Assembly (NCBI GenBank): GCA_029975215.1
Contig: JARKPO010000087.1
Span: forward strand, 1 to 64,000
Length of the DNA: 64,000 nt
Direction: 5' to 3'
Source: Levilinea sp.
GTDB lineage: Bacteria; Chloroflexota; Anaerolineae; Anaerolineales; Anaerolineaceae
The notes beneath the pieces were generated by a model. The model was not told the DNA's origin, did no database searches, and saw only the letters and a list, made by a program, of their open reading frames with translations. A program made the position numbers and the translations under genes. Of the stretch, positions 1-8,004 are shown one piece after another (the first letter of the stretch is position 1; every line of letters starts with the position of its first letter).

Positions 1-78
1 CTCACTGACGTTCCCAAGCGCTTCCGCTAATTGCAGTACGCTCAACTTGTGATGCGCTACTCTCATTTCCGCTTCCAT
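1..78 (-). CDS. IS481-like transposase, N-terminal fragment at window edge
   Basis: Only the first 26 residues are visible; the gene runs off the left edge. The stretch KLSVLQLAEALGNVSE resembles the N-terminal helix-turn-helix of IS481-type transposases, which usually continues with ACRRRGM (family knowledge). AGGAG lies on the minus strand at 85-89, six bases before the ATG, and a TACAAT box at 96-101. The sequence read on the minus strand from 141 begins TGTACTCTAGTGAATC, which could be the terminal inverted repeat; the matching end is outside the window. Whether the element is intact cannot be judged. Confidence 0.6.
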   Translation of the reverse strand, partial: MEAEMRVAHHKLSVLQLAEALGNVSE

Positions 79-120
79 CGTGATCTCCTGTTATCATTGT
101 ACCGTAGGATCACAATGTTA

Positions 121-141
121 GGCTTGATTCACTAGAGTACA
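121..141 (-). mobile_element. Possible right terminal inverted repeat of the IS481-like element
   Basis: Read inward on the minus strand the segment starts TGTACTCTAGTG, consistent with the TGT ends of IS481-family elements, and lies just upstream of the transposase promoter and start. The partner repeat is outside the window, so this is inference from position and the TGT start only. Confidence 0.35.
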
Positions 142-145
142 CCAG

Positions 146-367
146 ATGGAACCGGTGCGTCAAATCTTACCGGCGAAATTGAACGCGAGAGGGTTGGAGC
201 TGCAAGGGATCGATATGCAGCGGCTGGAACAGCGCCGCTTCAAGTTTGAGAAGGATTGGGAACGCCGGCTGCATTATCTGGTTGTCAATCAAGACGTGCG
301 TTTTGAAGAGGCCTGGGATTGCGTTTTGAACCTTCTGAACGATATTTCTGGCTCCCCCGGCATATAA
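146..367 (+). CDS. Small hypothetical protein next to the IS end
   Basis: A 73-residue ORF beginning four bases inside the presumed IS boundary. It is rich in charged residues, with a probable helical segment (LEQRRFKFEKDWERRLHY) and an acidic C-terminal helix. I do not recognise a family. No convincing ribosome binding site is visible, so it may be a fragment whose upstream part was displaced by the insertion, or an intact small gene that lost its promoter. Its base composition is nearer 50% GC than the GC-rich core genes. Confidence 0.35.
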   Translation: MEPVRQILPAKLNARGLELQGIDMQRLEQRRFKFEKDWERRLHYLVVNQDVRFEEAWDCVLNLLNDISGSPGI

Positions 368-382
368 ACCACCCTGTGCGCT

Positions 383-502
383 TTACGCCGCTTTCCATCG
401 CCGCACCAGTGACCAGGCGGCCGCGGGCAGCAGGGCCAGGATCACCGGCACGGCGGGGCGTTTGTTCAGGTCATGTGTGATATTTTTAAACAGTTGGGGC
501 TT
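383..502 (-). pseudogene. C-terminal remnant of a membrane protein
   Basis: On the minus strand an open stretch of 39 codons ends at TAA (383-385) and is cut upstream by an in-frame TGA (503-505). The product has a typical membrane segment (AVPVILALLPAAAWSLVRRW) and a basic tail, with GC-rich codon use like the core genes. The composition turns AT-rich at about 480-510. I read this as the end of a truncated membrane-protein gene disrupted where the AT-rich segment joined. No start codon with a binding site is present. Confidence 0.4.
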
Positions 503-520
503 TCAATTTTTAAACCATGG

Positions 521-1306
521 TCAAATCATCTGCGCTTCTGTCCAAATATCATCGTAAATATCTTTTGCAAGTGCTAAGTCATTGATGTCATTTGAAAGTT
601 CTAATTCAGTCCATTTTCGATTGCGATCTAAATACACTTTGAAGACGTGCGTATTATCTAGAATGGCATAATCAAACGTACCAAATTTTTTAATATTTTG
701 CGAAGTAACGCTCAATTGATTTAGGGTTGCTAATTCAATATAGCGAACCTGAATCCCTATTTCTTTTTGCGACTGCATGACTCGTTTAAGTTCTTGAAAT
801 TCAGTCGGATCTTTTACGATAAAAATTCGGGTAATATGAACTCCATTGGCGATTTTCTCTTTGTGCAGCAGCATACTCTTATCACTAAAACCTCTTTCCC
901 AGCCTTCGCTATATGGAGTGAAGGTCGTTGCCTGGTAACTGGCTTCAACATAAGGAAACAACCGCAGCCAAAAGGAATGTCCTTCAGAAGCAGGGATTCG
1001 TATTTTATTGATTTCTGATTTTTGAAAACTTCTGTTCAACTGAGAAAGCAACAAAGTATTGAAATATGAATCCAGATTATTGCGAATCGGCGTTTGGAGC
1101 GATTTTATGACTTCCGCAATAGTTTCAACGGAACGGCTCATATTGTCAACTTTAAGCCCTATGCGAAGAACCTCGAACATGATAAACGAAGTTATGCCAA
1201 TGGTAAGATCAACATAAGGATCTCTCACAAAAAAACTCGATATTAATCCAATCACTAAGGCAGATAGTATTTCGAGGCCGATTCGAATTGCTGGTTGCAT
1301 TTTCAT
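521..1306 (-). CDS. AT-rich orphan two-TM membrane protein of unknown function
   Basis: A 261-residue protein with two hydrophobic segments at about residues 10-27 and 32-48, then a short helical region and a soluble domain of about 170 residues. The soluble part contains KIANGVHITRIFIV, an EIGIQVRYIEL strand and an FDYAILDNTHVFKVYLD strand. That alternation is reminiscent of phospholipase-D-like sensor or effector folds, but no HKD motif is present and I cannot name a family. The DNA is much more AT-rich than both neighbours and codon use differs, indicating horizontal acquisition next to an IS end. A minus-strand TATAAT box (1355-1360) with TTGCGC 16 bp upstream may drive it. The start may instead be the ATG at 1300. 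Confidence 0.65.
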   Translation of the reverse strand: MKMQPAIRIGLEILSALVIGLISSFFVRDPYVDLTIGITSFIMFEVLRIGLKVDNMSRSVETIAEVIKSLQTPIRNNLDSYFNTLLLSQLNRSFQKSEINKIRIPASEGHSFWLRLFPYVEASYQATTFTPYSEGWERGFSDKSMLLHKEKIANGVHITRIFIVKDPTEFQELKRVMQSQKEIGIQVRYIELATLNQLSVTSQNIKKFGTFDYAILDNTHVFKVYLDRNRKWTELELSNDINDLALAKDIYDDIWTEAQMI

Positions 1307-1408
1307 GGATCCCCAAAAAACTCAGAATAATGCTTAAGCTGCCCAATATAAAAGATTATACTGAAAACCGCACACCGCGCAACTCGATTCCCCTCCCGCG
1401 GACTGCTG

Positions 1409-1414
1409 TATAAT
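1409..1414 (+). promoter_or_regulatory. -10 box TATAAT of leaderless glycosyltransferase mRNA
   Basis: TATAAT followed by seven bases and then ATG (1422). Transcription normally starts 6-7 nt after the -10 box, so the mRNA would begin at or one base before the start codon. No good -35 match is visible at 16-18 bp. Confidence 0.55.
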
Positions 1415-1421
1415 GGCTGCA

Positions 1422-2951
1422 ATGAAACCGCACGCACGCATTGGGTTGGGGATGGGGCTGGTGATCCTGGCCCTGGCGGCGCGGCTGATCCCGGGGCCGC
1501 GCACCATTGACGATTCCTTCATCACCTACCGCTACGCCCGCAACCTGCTGGCGGGGGAAGGCTTTGTCTATAACCCCGGCGAGCGCGTGCAGGGCACCAC
1601 CACGCCGGTCTACACCCTGCTGATGGCCGGGCTGGGCGCGCTGAGCGGCGGCACGCAGGCGCCTTTCCCCTGGTTGGCCCTGGGGGTCAACGCCCTGGCC
1701 GACGCGGCCACCGCCTTGCTCCTGGTGCGCTTAGGCCGGCACGCCGGCGCACGCTGGGCGGGCTGGGCGGCGGGGCTGGTGTGGGCGGTGGCCCCCTACT
1801 CCGTCACCTTTGCCATCGGCGGGCTGGAAACCAGCCTGTACGTGCTGCTGCTCACCGGGGCGGTGTGCGCCTATGTGGAACAGCGCCGCGTGTGGACGGC
1901 GCTGCTGGGCGCGCTGGCCATCCTCACCCGCCCGGACGCGCTGATTTTGGCCCTGCCGTTGGGGCTAGACCGCCTGTGGCGCGCGCTGCGCAAGGGCGAA
2001 CGGCTGGGGTGGGGCGAGGTGCTGGCGCTGGCCCTGCCGGGGGCGGCCTGGGGGTTGTTTGCCACTCTCTATTTCGGCAGCCCCATCCCCCATTCGGTGC
2101 AGGCCAAGCTGGAGGTGTACCGCCTGGGGGCCAACGAGGGTCTGATCCGCTTATTGCAGCATTACGCCACGCCGTTTTTTGAAAACCTGTGGGGCGGGGC
2201 CTGGGCCATCGGCGCCGGGCTGCTGCTGTACCCCTTTCTCTATCTGGTGGGCGCCCGCCGCGCGGCCCGCGTTCAGCCGCGGCTGCTGGGGTGGCTGGTG
2301 TACCCCTGGCTGTACCTGCTGGTGTTTGCCGTCTCCAACCCGCTCATCTTCCGCTGGTATCTGACCCCGCCCTTGCCCGCCTATTTCCTCTTTCTGCTGC
2401 TGGGGGCCGAGGAACTGCTCAGCCGCCTGCTGCGGGTGGATGCGGCCCACGCCCGGCGCGCGGCCCTGGCGGCGGCCTGTGTGTGCCTGCTGCCGCTGGC
2501 CTCCACTTTGGGTGAATGGCGGCTGCGGCCCGACGGCGGCGCGCTGCGCCCTGCCCCGCACATGGCCTATATCGAGCTGGAGCGCCTCTACCGGCAAGCG
2601 GCGGATGCGCTGGCCCCCCACATGACCCCGCAGACGCGCCTGGCGGCGGGGGATGTGGGCGTGCTGGGCTTTTTCACCCCCGCGCAGATTTTGGACACAG
2701 TCGGCCTGAACTCGCCCGTCTCCCTGGGCTATTACCCGCTGGATCCGGCCGCCTATGTGATCAACTACGCCGTCCCCGCGGATCTGCTGGTGGAGCAGCA
2801 GCCGGATTGGGTGGTGGTGCTGGAGGTGTACGGCCGCCGCACCTTTTTGCAAGACGCGCGTTTTCTGAATCAATACCGCCTGTGGAAAACCCTGCCCACC
2901 GATATGTACGGCAGCCAGGGCATGCTCATTTTCCAGCGCGCGGCCCCCTAA
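1422..2951 (+). CDS. GT39/ArnT-like polytopic membrane glycosyltransferase
   Basis: About 509 residues with around ten membrane segments and a C-terminal soluble part. The N-terminal loop DDSFITYRYARNLLAGEGF followed by YNPGERVQGTTTP is characteristic of the polyprenyl-phosphate-sugar-using GT-C transferases related to PMT/ArnT/AftB; the Asp pair near the first loop is the usual catalytic site. It probably transfers a lipid-linked sugar at the outer face of the membrane; substrate unknown. A perfect TATAAT (1409-1414) ends 7 nt before ATG 1422 and there is no ribosome binding site, so I choose 1422 as a leaderless start over the ATG at 1413, which lies inside the -10 box. Confidence 0.8.
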   Translation: MKPHARIGLGMGLVILALAARLIPGPRTIDDSFITYRYARNLLAGEGFVYNPGERVQGTTTPVYTLLMAGLGALSGGTQAPFPWLALGVNALADAATALLLVRLGRHAGARWAGWAAGLVWAVAPYSVTFAIGGLETSLYVLLLTGAVCAYVEQRRVWTALLGALAILTRPDALILALPLGLDRLWRALRKGERLGWGEVLALALPGAAWGLFATLYFGSPIPHSVQAKLEVYRLGANEGLIRLLQHYATPFFENLWGGAWAIGAGLLLYPFLYLVGARRAARVQPRLLGWLVYPWLYLLVFAVSNPLIFRWYLTPPLPAYFLFLLLGAEELLSRLLRVDAAHARRAALAAACVCLLPLASTLGEWRLRPDGGALRPAPHMAYIELERLYRQAADALAPHMTPQTRLAAGDVGVLGFFTPAQILDTVGLNSPVSLGYYPLDPAAYVINYAVPADLLVEQQPDWVVVLEVYGRRTFLQDARFLNQYRLWKTLPTDMYGSQGMLIFQRAAP

Positions 2952-2999
2952 GCCTGTACAATTCCGTGAATTCTCCCCCCGATTGGGTAGAATGGGACT

Positions 3000-3662
3000 A
3001 TGTATCAACTCCCGCTCTTCCCGCTGCATACCGTGTTGTTCCCCGGGATGCCCATTCACCTGCACATTTTCGAGCCGCGCTACCGTGAAATGATGCGTCT
3101 GTGCCTGGACGATCAGCGCCCCTTTGGGGTGGTGCTCATCCGCCAGGGCATGGAGGCGCTGGGGCCGCTGGCCGATCCTTTTCCGGTGGGAACCACCGCC
3201 CACATCACCGAGGTGGCTACCCTGCCCGACGGGCGCATGAACCTGGTGGCGTTGGGGGATGAACGCTTTCGCATTCTGTCGCTCGACCGTTCTCACACCT
3301 ATCTGACCGCGCAGGTGGAATCCCTGCCGCTGGACACCGCCCACACCCTGCAAGTGGCGCGCGGCGGGCATCTGCTGCGCAAATACCTGGCGCGCTACAT
3401 CCGCCTGCTGGCGCGCACCGGTCTGCGCGACCTGATGGAGTTAAACCAGCTGGAAATGCCGGACGACCCCATGTTCCTCACCTATCTGGCCGCGGCTCTG
3501 CTCCAGCTCCCCGCGGTGGAAAAGCAGGCCCTGCTGGAAGACGTGTGTGGGCAGGATTTGCAGGCGCATGTGCTGCGCCTGTACAGCCGCGAAATCCCCC
3601 TGCTAGCGCGCCTGCTGGGGGTGGAAGAGCGCCGCGCTGAACGGGCCGCCTGGCTGAATTAG
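3000..3662 (+). CDS. Lon N-terminal-domain (LonN/PUA-like) protein
   Basis: A 220-residue cytoplasmic protein. It opens with LPLFPLHTVLFPGMPIHLHIFEPRYREMM, the hallmark of the Lon protease substrate-binding domain (PF02190), followed by GVVLI and the conserved MNLVALGDERFRI strand. There is no AAA+ or Ser-Lys protease domain, so it is the stand-alone family of unknown biochemical role, proposed to bind unfolded or hydrophobic peptides (family knowledge). TAGAAT at 2988-2993 ends six bases before the ATG and no Shine-Dalgarno is present, another leaderless arrangement. It follows the glycosyltransferase by 48 bp but appears to have its own promoter. Confidence 0.85.
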   Translation: MYQLPLFPLHTVLFPGMPIHLHIFEPRYREMMRLCLDDQRPFGVVLIRQGMEALGPLADPFPVGTTAHITEVATLPDGRMNLVALGDERFRILSLDRSHTYLTAQVESLPLDTAHTLQVARGGHLLRKYLARYIRLLARTGLRDLMELNQLEMPDDPMFLTYLAAALLQLPAVEKQALLEDVCGQDLQAHVLRLYSREIPLLARLLGVEERRAERAAWLN

Positions 3663-3851
3663 CCCGCGCGGGCTTCAACCGCGCTCAGGGCGTGATGCAG
3701 CAGGGGGAGGAGGATTCAGGCAGCCTTCGCTTGGGGCAGCCTGTCACCGCTGCCTGCCGCACAATTGAATGACCGCCCCCAACGGGTTGTGGTTTGCCCC
3801 AAAATTTGATACGCTTATGCCATCCCCATTTCTCCACCCCCGGAGGTGCGC

Positions 3852-4721
3852 ATGACCCCCATACCGGCCCCCACCCTCACCATCGCCCTGCTGCAATTGG
3901 CTCCCTGCGGCCAGGATCCACAGGCCAACCTGGAAAAAGGGCTGACCGCCTGTCAGGCCGCCCGCGACCTGGGCGCGGATGTGGCCCTGTTTCCCGAAAT
4001 GTGGAGCACGGGCTACGCTGGATTCGACCCAACGGATGAAGACCAACGCCGCGCCTGGGAAGCACAGGCGCTGAGCCTGGACAGCCCCTTTGTGCGCGCC
4101 TATCAGGAACAGGCGCGGCAGCTGGGCATGGCGATTGGGTTGACCTTACTGGAACGCTGGTCCGGCGGGCCGCGCAACACCCTGGTGCTGTTCGATCGTT
4201 GGGGCCAGCCGGTCCTGACCTACGCCAAGGCCCACCCCTGTGCCTTTGGTTGGGAAGCCGCCCTGACCCCCGGCGAGGATTTCCCCGTGTGCGCCCTGGA
4301 TACCGCCCAGGGGCAGGTGCGCGTGGGGGCCATGATTTGCTTTGACCGCGAATTCCCCGAAAGCGCCCGCCTCTTAGCCCTGAACGGTGCCGAGCTGATT
4401 CTGGTTCCCAACGCCTGCCAGTTGGAGGGCAACCGTCTGGCTCAGTTCCGCGCGCGGGCCTTTGAGAACATGACCGCCCTGGCCATGACCAACTACCCCG
4501 CGCCGTTTGAGAACGGCGCTTCACTGGTTTTAGACGGGCGTGCCTTTGGCCCGAACGACGAGTCACGCGATATGATCGTGGCCCAGGCAGGCGCTGAGGA
4601 GGGCATCTTTCTGGCCTGCCTCGATCTGGAGTCCCTGCGCGGCTACCGCGAACATGAAGTCTGGCTGGCCTACCGCCGCCCGCACCTCTACGGGTCCCTA
4701 AGCCGCCCGCCCCAGCCCTGA
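3852..4721 (+). CDS. Carbon-nitrogen hydrolase (nitrilase superfamily)
   Basis: 289 residues, the usual length for a single nitrilase domain. The catalytic triad is visible as Glu in FPEMWSTGY, Lys in YAKAHPC and Cys in AMICFDREFPESARLL. The family hydrolyses amides or nitriles such as carbamoylputrescine, omega-amides or N-carbamyl amino acids; the sequence alone does not fix the substrate. GGAGG at 3842-3846 is five bases from ATG 3852, which I prefer over the GTG at 3846 inside the binding site. It stands alone between the LonN gene and yitT. Confidence 0.88.
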   Translation: MTPIPAPTLTIALLQLAPCGQDPQANLEKGLTACQAARDLGADVALFPEMWSTGYAGFDPTDEDQRRAWEAQALSLDSPFVRAYQEQARQLGMAIGLTLLERWSGGPRNTLVLFDRWGQPVLTYAKAHPCAFGWEAALTPGEDFPVCALDTAQGQVRVGAMICFDREFPESARLLALNGAELILVPNACQLEGNRLAQFRARAFENMTALAMTNYPAPFENGASLVLDGRAFGPNDESRDMIVAQAGAEEGIFLACLDLESLRGYREHEVWLAYRRPHLYGSLSRPPQP

Positions 4722-4807
4722 CCCCACCGCCGCGAGCCATTTTGCCACTTTCGCAAACGGGCGCAGCCGTTTATAATCCATCTCCGCATTCTTATGGAGG
4801 GTAGGAT

Positions 4808-5719
4808 ATGAAAGTTCAACCGGTAGCCCGCGAAACGCTGCGCGACCTGGCGCGGTCGGTGCGTTTCTCGCGAAATTCTGTGCAGGATTATGCGTTGGTC
4901 CTCTTAGGAACTCTGATTCAGGCGCTGGCGCTGCGTCTGTTCCTCATCCCCGCCACACTGGTCAGCGGCGGGGTCAGCGGCGCGGCCCAAATTATCAATT
5001 TCTTCACCGGCTGGCCCATCGGTTTGATGGTTTTTATCGGGAATGTGCCCTTATTCGTGCTTGGCTGGCGCTATCTGGGCGGGGTGCGCTTCGCCCTGCG
5101 CACGGCGGCAGCCATCGCCTCATTCTCGTTTCTCACCGATCTGCTGGTGGTCTTCATCCCTGCGGGTGGGGTTACGGATGATCTGTTCTTGAACAGCATC
5201 TACGGCGGCGTGGTGTTGGGTATTGGCCTGGGGATTGTCTACCGCGGCAAGGGCACCAGCGGCGGCTCAGACATTTTGGGCCGCATCCTCAATCACCGTC
5301 TGGGCATTTCGATTTCGCAGGCCTACATGATCACCGACACCCTGGTGGTGCTGCTGGGCGGCATCGCCTTTGACTGGGAACACGCCCTGTACGGCGTGGT
5401 GGTGATTTACGTCAGCGGGCTGGCGGCGGAGATGGCTTCTGAGGGGAATAACATCTACCGCACCGCCATGATCATCACCGCCCTGCCGCAGGAGGTCACC
5501 CAGCGGGTGCTGACGGTGCTGGAGCGCGGGGTGACTCTGCTGGAGGCCACCGGTGGGTACACCGGTGAGCAGCGTCCGGTGCTGTACTGCGTGGTGACCC
5601 GTTCGGAGGTCAACCAGTTGAAGGAGCTGGTGCGCGAGGCCGATCCCAACGCGTTTATGGTGATTGGGCAGGCCAATGAGGCCCTGGGAGAGGGTTTCCG
5701 CCCGCTGGAAAAACAGTAG
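4808..5719 (+). CDS. YitT family membrane protein (DUF161-DUF2179)
   Basis: 303 residues with five or six membrane segments in the first ~200 residues, including the conserved GGVSGAAQIINFFTGWPIG and GKGTSGGSDILGRILN loops, then a cytosolic DUF2179 domain from about residue 215 ending FMVIGQANEALGEGF. YitT proteins are widespread inner-membrane proteins of unknown transport function. A TATAAT lies at 4772-4777 and GGAGG at 4796-4800, seven bases before the ATG, so this gene has a normal leader of about 25 nt. Convergent with the DUF4013 gene. Confidence 0.9.
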   Translation: MKVQPVARETLRDLARSVRFSRNSVQDYALVLLGTLIQALALRLFLIPATLVSGGVSGAAQIINFFTGWPIGLMVFIGNVPLFVLGWRYLGGVRFALRTAAAIASFSFLTDLLVVFIPAGGVTDDLFLNSIYGGVVLGIGLGIVYRGKGTSGGSDILGRILNHRLGISISQAYMITDTLVVLLGGIAFDWEHALYGVVVIYVSGLAAEMASEGNNIYRTAMIITALPQEVTQRVLTVLERGVTLLEATGGYTGEQRPVLYCVVTRSEVNQLKELVREADPNAFMVIGQANEALGEGFRPLEKQ

Positions 5720-5797
5720 GGGCGGCTGTCCTGTCATCGCGAACGAATTGCACCCGTCCTCAATAACAAAGGCGTGTTCGATGAAGCCGAACAACCC

Positions 5798-6562
5798 CTA
5801 CCGGCTGCCGTCCGCCTCTGCAGCCTGCCGCTCCAACCCCTCACGGTACAGCAAAACCGAAAGGCCGTCCACCACCAGCGTGGCGTAGGCGATAAACGCC
5901 GCCGACACGAAGGGCAGCAGCGCACACAGCACCAGGGTCATATACAGGAACTGCAAAGCGAAGGTAAAGACCATATAGCCGCCGACCGACAGCAAAAACA
6001 AAATGGCAAACCCGCCAAAATTGGCTTTAAGCACGCGGCCCCATTCGCCCACGGCAAACGCCGCGCCGAAGCGGTCTTTGGCCGCCAAATGAGCGTTCGC
6101 TGCCGGCAGGAAAAAATACAGCACGGCCTGGAAGATCAGCATCACCAGCATCACCACGGCCATCAGAATGGGGAAAAAGGCGCCCAGCACCGAAAACGCA
6201 GCCAGGATGTCGCTTTCGCGCCCCGCCGAAGCGGCGATGAGGGTGATCATAAACAGCGCGTACAGGGTGAACATCCCCGCCCACAGCACCAGCAGGGGCA
6301 GGCTGTACACCAGGTTTGCACCCCACAAACGCAGCCCATCCTTCAAGAACTGCCCCCAGTCATCCCATTCCGGCATGTCTAACTGTCCGTCCTCCTGAAG
6401 GACGCGCTTCATGATGCGGAAAGAATAACCCCGCAGAGCCAGATAGGGCACAATGGGGATGAGAAACATGGAGAAGGTGACCAGACAGGCAATCAGAAAT
6501 TTATTGTCGCGAAACGGAAAGGTAAGCGCCTGGCTTAACCCGCGGGTCGAGAATGACGGCAT
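5798..6562 (-). CDS. DUF4013 polytopic membrane protein
   Basis: 254 residues with about six membrane segments. The opening ALTFPFRDNKFLIACLV and the loop RGYSFRIMKRVLQEDGQLDMPEW are typical of DUF4013 proteins, found in archaea and Chloroflexota; function unknown. AGGAGGGAGTT directly precedes the ATG. The downstream aminotransferase-like gene lies on the same strand behind its own 60-bp gap (that gene ends upstream at 6623), so this gene may be read through from it. Confidence 0.85.
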   Translation of the reverse strand: MPSFSTRGLSQALTFPFRDNKFLIACLVTFSMFLIPIVPYLALRGYSFRIMKRVLQEDGQLDMPEWDDWGQFLKDGLRLWGANLVYSLPLLVLWAGMFTLYALFMITLIAASAGRESDILAAFSVLGAFFPILMAVVMLVMLIFQAVLYFFLPAANAHLAAKDRFGAAFAVGEWGRVLKANFGGFAILFLLSVGGYMVFTFALQFLYMTLVLCALLPFVSAAFIAYATLVVDGLSVLLYREGLERQAAEADGSR

Positions 6563-6622
6563 AACTCCCTCCTATTCTTTTTCCATCTTCTTTTTCTATC
6601 GGTGCTGCTGGGTAAAGCGCTG

Positions 6623-7690
6623 TTACTGCGTCAGGAACGCATCAAGAGCGTTCAGCAAAGCCTCAAGATCGTGCAGCTGCAGCTCGCCTCCGTGGGCCAC
6701 ACGGATGGTGCGGTCGCGCAGTATGCCCACGCCCTGCCCCACACGCAGACCGCGCGGCTGTAAAAAGCGGTTGAGGGCTGTCACATCCAGCCCCAGGCGG
6801 TTCTGCAGACAGCTCACCAGCGGAGACTGGGCCGCGGCGGGGGCCAGCAAGGGCATTCCACGGCTTTCAGCCCATTCGCGCAGGCGCTGACCCAGGGCAG
6901 CATGACGCGCCCAGCGCAGCGGCAGCCCTTCGGCCTGCATGCGGTCTAACTGCACATCCAGGGCGTACAGCAAACCCAACGGCGGGCAGTCCTGGGTTTG
7001 GTCGCGCAGGCGCTGGCGTTCCAGTGTGAGCAGGTCAAAATACCAGCCCCGCCCGGCCACCTGCGTCGCCCGCTCCAAAGCCCGCGCCGAAACGCTGAAG
7101 ATTCCCAATCCCGGCGGCGCGTTCAGAGCGTGGTGTGAGACCCCCAAAACAAAATCTGCCCCCCAGGCATCCATCTCCACCGGCAGCCCGCCCAGCGAAG
7201 AAGCAGCGTCCACCAGGATGAGGGTATCGGGGCTGGCCTGATGCACCGCCTCAGCCAGCTCCGCCAGTGGGTTCAGCGTGCCGGTGGCGGTTTCGTGATG
7301 GATCAGCGCCACAGCTTGAAAAGGTTGGGCCTGCAGGGCCGCCGCCAGCTTTTCCGCGGAGAGGGGCTCGCCCCAATCCACTTCCAGGCGTTCCACCGTC
7401 CGGCCGCAGCTTGCAGCCACACGCGCCCAGCGTTCACCCGCGGGGCCGCCCACGCCCACCAGAACCGCCTCATCCACCAAATTGCGCACGGCGGCTTCCA
7501 TCAGCCCGCTGGCGCTGCTGCCCAAAAAATACACCGGCCGCGCGGTGCCCAACAGCGGCTGCATGCGTTCGGCCAGGCTTTGCAGCAGCGCATCCAATTC
7601 ACCGCCGGGGCACGGCAAAGCCGGGCGCGCCTGAGCGGCCAACACTTCGGGGGCAATATCGCCCGATCCGGGGGAAAAACTAGGGCTCAT
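6623..7690 (-). CDS. Class V aminotransferase homologue lacking the PLP lysine
   Basis: About 355 residues of fold-type I, class V (serine-pyruvate/alanine-glyoxylate aminotransferase group). SPSFSPGSGDIAPEVL is the usual family start, VALIHHETATGTLNP and LILVDAASSLGGLPVEMDAWGAD carry the conserved Asp that binds the pyridine nitrogen. The segment that normally reads SGSQK-x-L-x-x-PPG reads GVSHHALNAPPG, so His (codon 7130-7132, minus) replaces the Schiff-base lysine. PLP chemistry should be lost or altered; a regulatory or scaffold role is possible. I place the start at 7690 because the TTG (7726) and ATG (7720) further up lie inside a terminator hairpin. No clear ribosome binding site is seen. 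Confidence 0.75.
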   Translation of the reverse strand: MSPSFSPGSGDIAPEVLAAQARPALPCPGGELDALLQSLAERMQPLLGTARPVYFLGSSASGLMEAAVRNLVDEAVLVGVGGPAGERWARVAASCGRTVERLEVDWGEPLSAEKLAAALQAQPFQAVALIHHETATGTLNPLAELAEAVHQASPDTLILVDAASSLGGLPVEMDAWGADFVLGVSHHALNAPPGLGIFSVSARALERATQVAGRGWYFDLLTLERQRLRDQTQDCPPLGLLYALDVQLDRMQAEGLPLRWARHAALGQRLREWAESRGMPLLAPAAAQSPLVSCLQNRLGLDVTALNRFLQPRGLRVGQGVGILRDRTIRVAHGGELQLHDLEALLNALDAFLTQ

Positions 7691-7703
7691 ACAGAGGGCG
7701 GGG

Positions 7704-7743
7704 AACACAAAACGGGCCATGTCCAAAGTGAAGACATGGCCCG
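7704..7743 (-). terminator. Intrinsic terminator after the small membrane protein gene
   Basis: On the minus strand an 11-bp perfect stem (CGGGCCATGTC pairing with GACATGGCCCG, loop 9 nt) is followed by TTTTGTGTT. It closes the sortase/small-protein unit and lies only about 14 nt before the start of the aminotransferase-like gene, so it could also limit that gene's expression. Confidence 0.8.
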
Positions 7744-7757
7744 CACGGAAGGTTGAA

Positions 7758-7967
7758 TTAGCGAATAATGAAAGACAGGATCACCAGCACGGCGATGAAC
7801 GAGCCCGCCAGGATGCCGATGCGCTTGAGGTCGCTGATCACATACCCATAATCGGGGTTGAACTCCGTTGTCAAGGACGAGCGCGGAGCGGCTGGGGCGC
7901 TGGGAGCGGCGGCAGCCGGAGCGGCAACTTCACTGCGAGAAACCTGGCGTTTGTTTTTCTTGGACAT
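7758..7967 (-). CDS. Small single-TM membrane protein
   Basis: 69 residues: a basic N-terminus (MSKKNKRQVSR), an Ala/Pro-rich linker, then a C-terminal membrane helix (IGILAGSFIAVLVILSFII). AAGGAGAG stands nine bases before the ATG at 7967, fixing this start. It follows the sortase gene by 37 bp on the same strand and ends at a terminator, so the two are probably co-transcribed. No family recognised; tail-anchored topology is inferred from the single C-terminal helix. Confidence 0.7.
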   Translation of the reverse strand: MSKKNKRQVSRSEVAAPAAAAPSAPAAPRSSLTTEFNPDYGYVISDLKRIGILAGSFIAVLVILSFIIR

Positions 7968-8004
7968 ACAAACTCTCCTTACAATGATTTTCGCGCTGCA
8001 GCCC

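Noticed and set aside
2151-3371. 406-residue open frame antisense to the glycosyltransferase and LonN genes
   Set aside because: Low-complexity Gln/His/Arg-rich product without domains, a by-product of GC-rich codon bias; the plus-strand genes have clear families.
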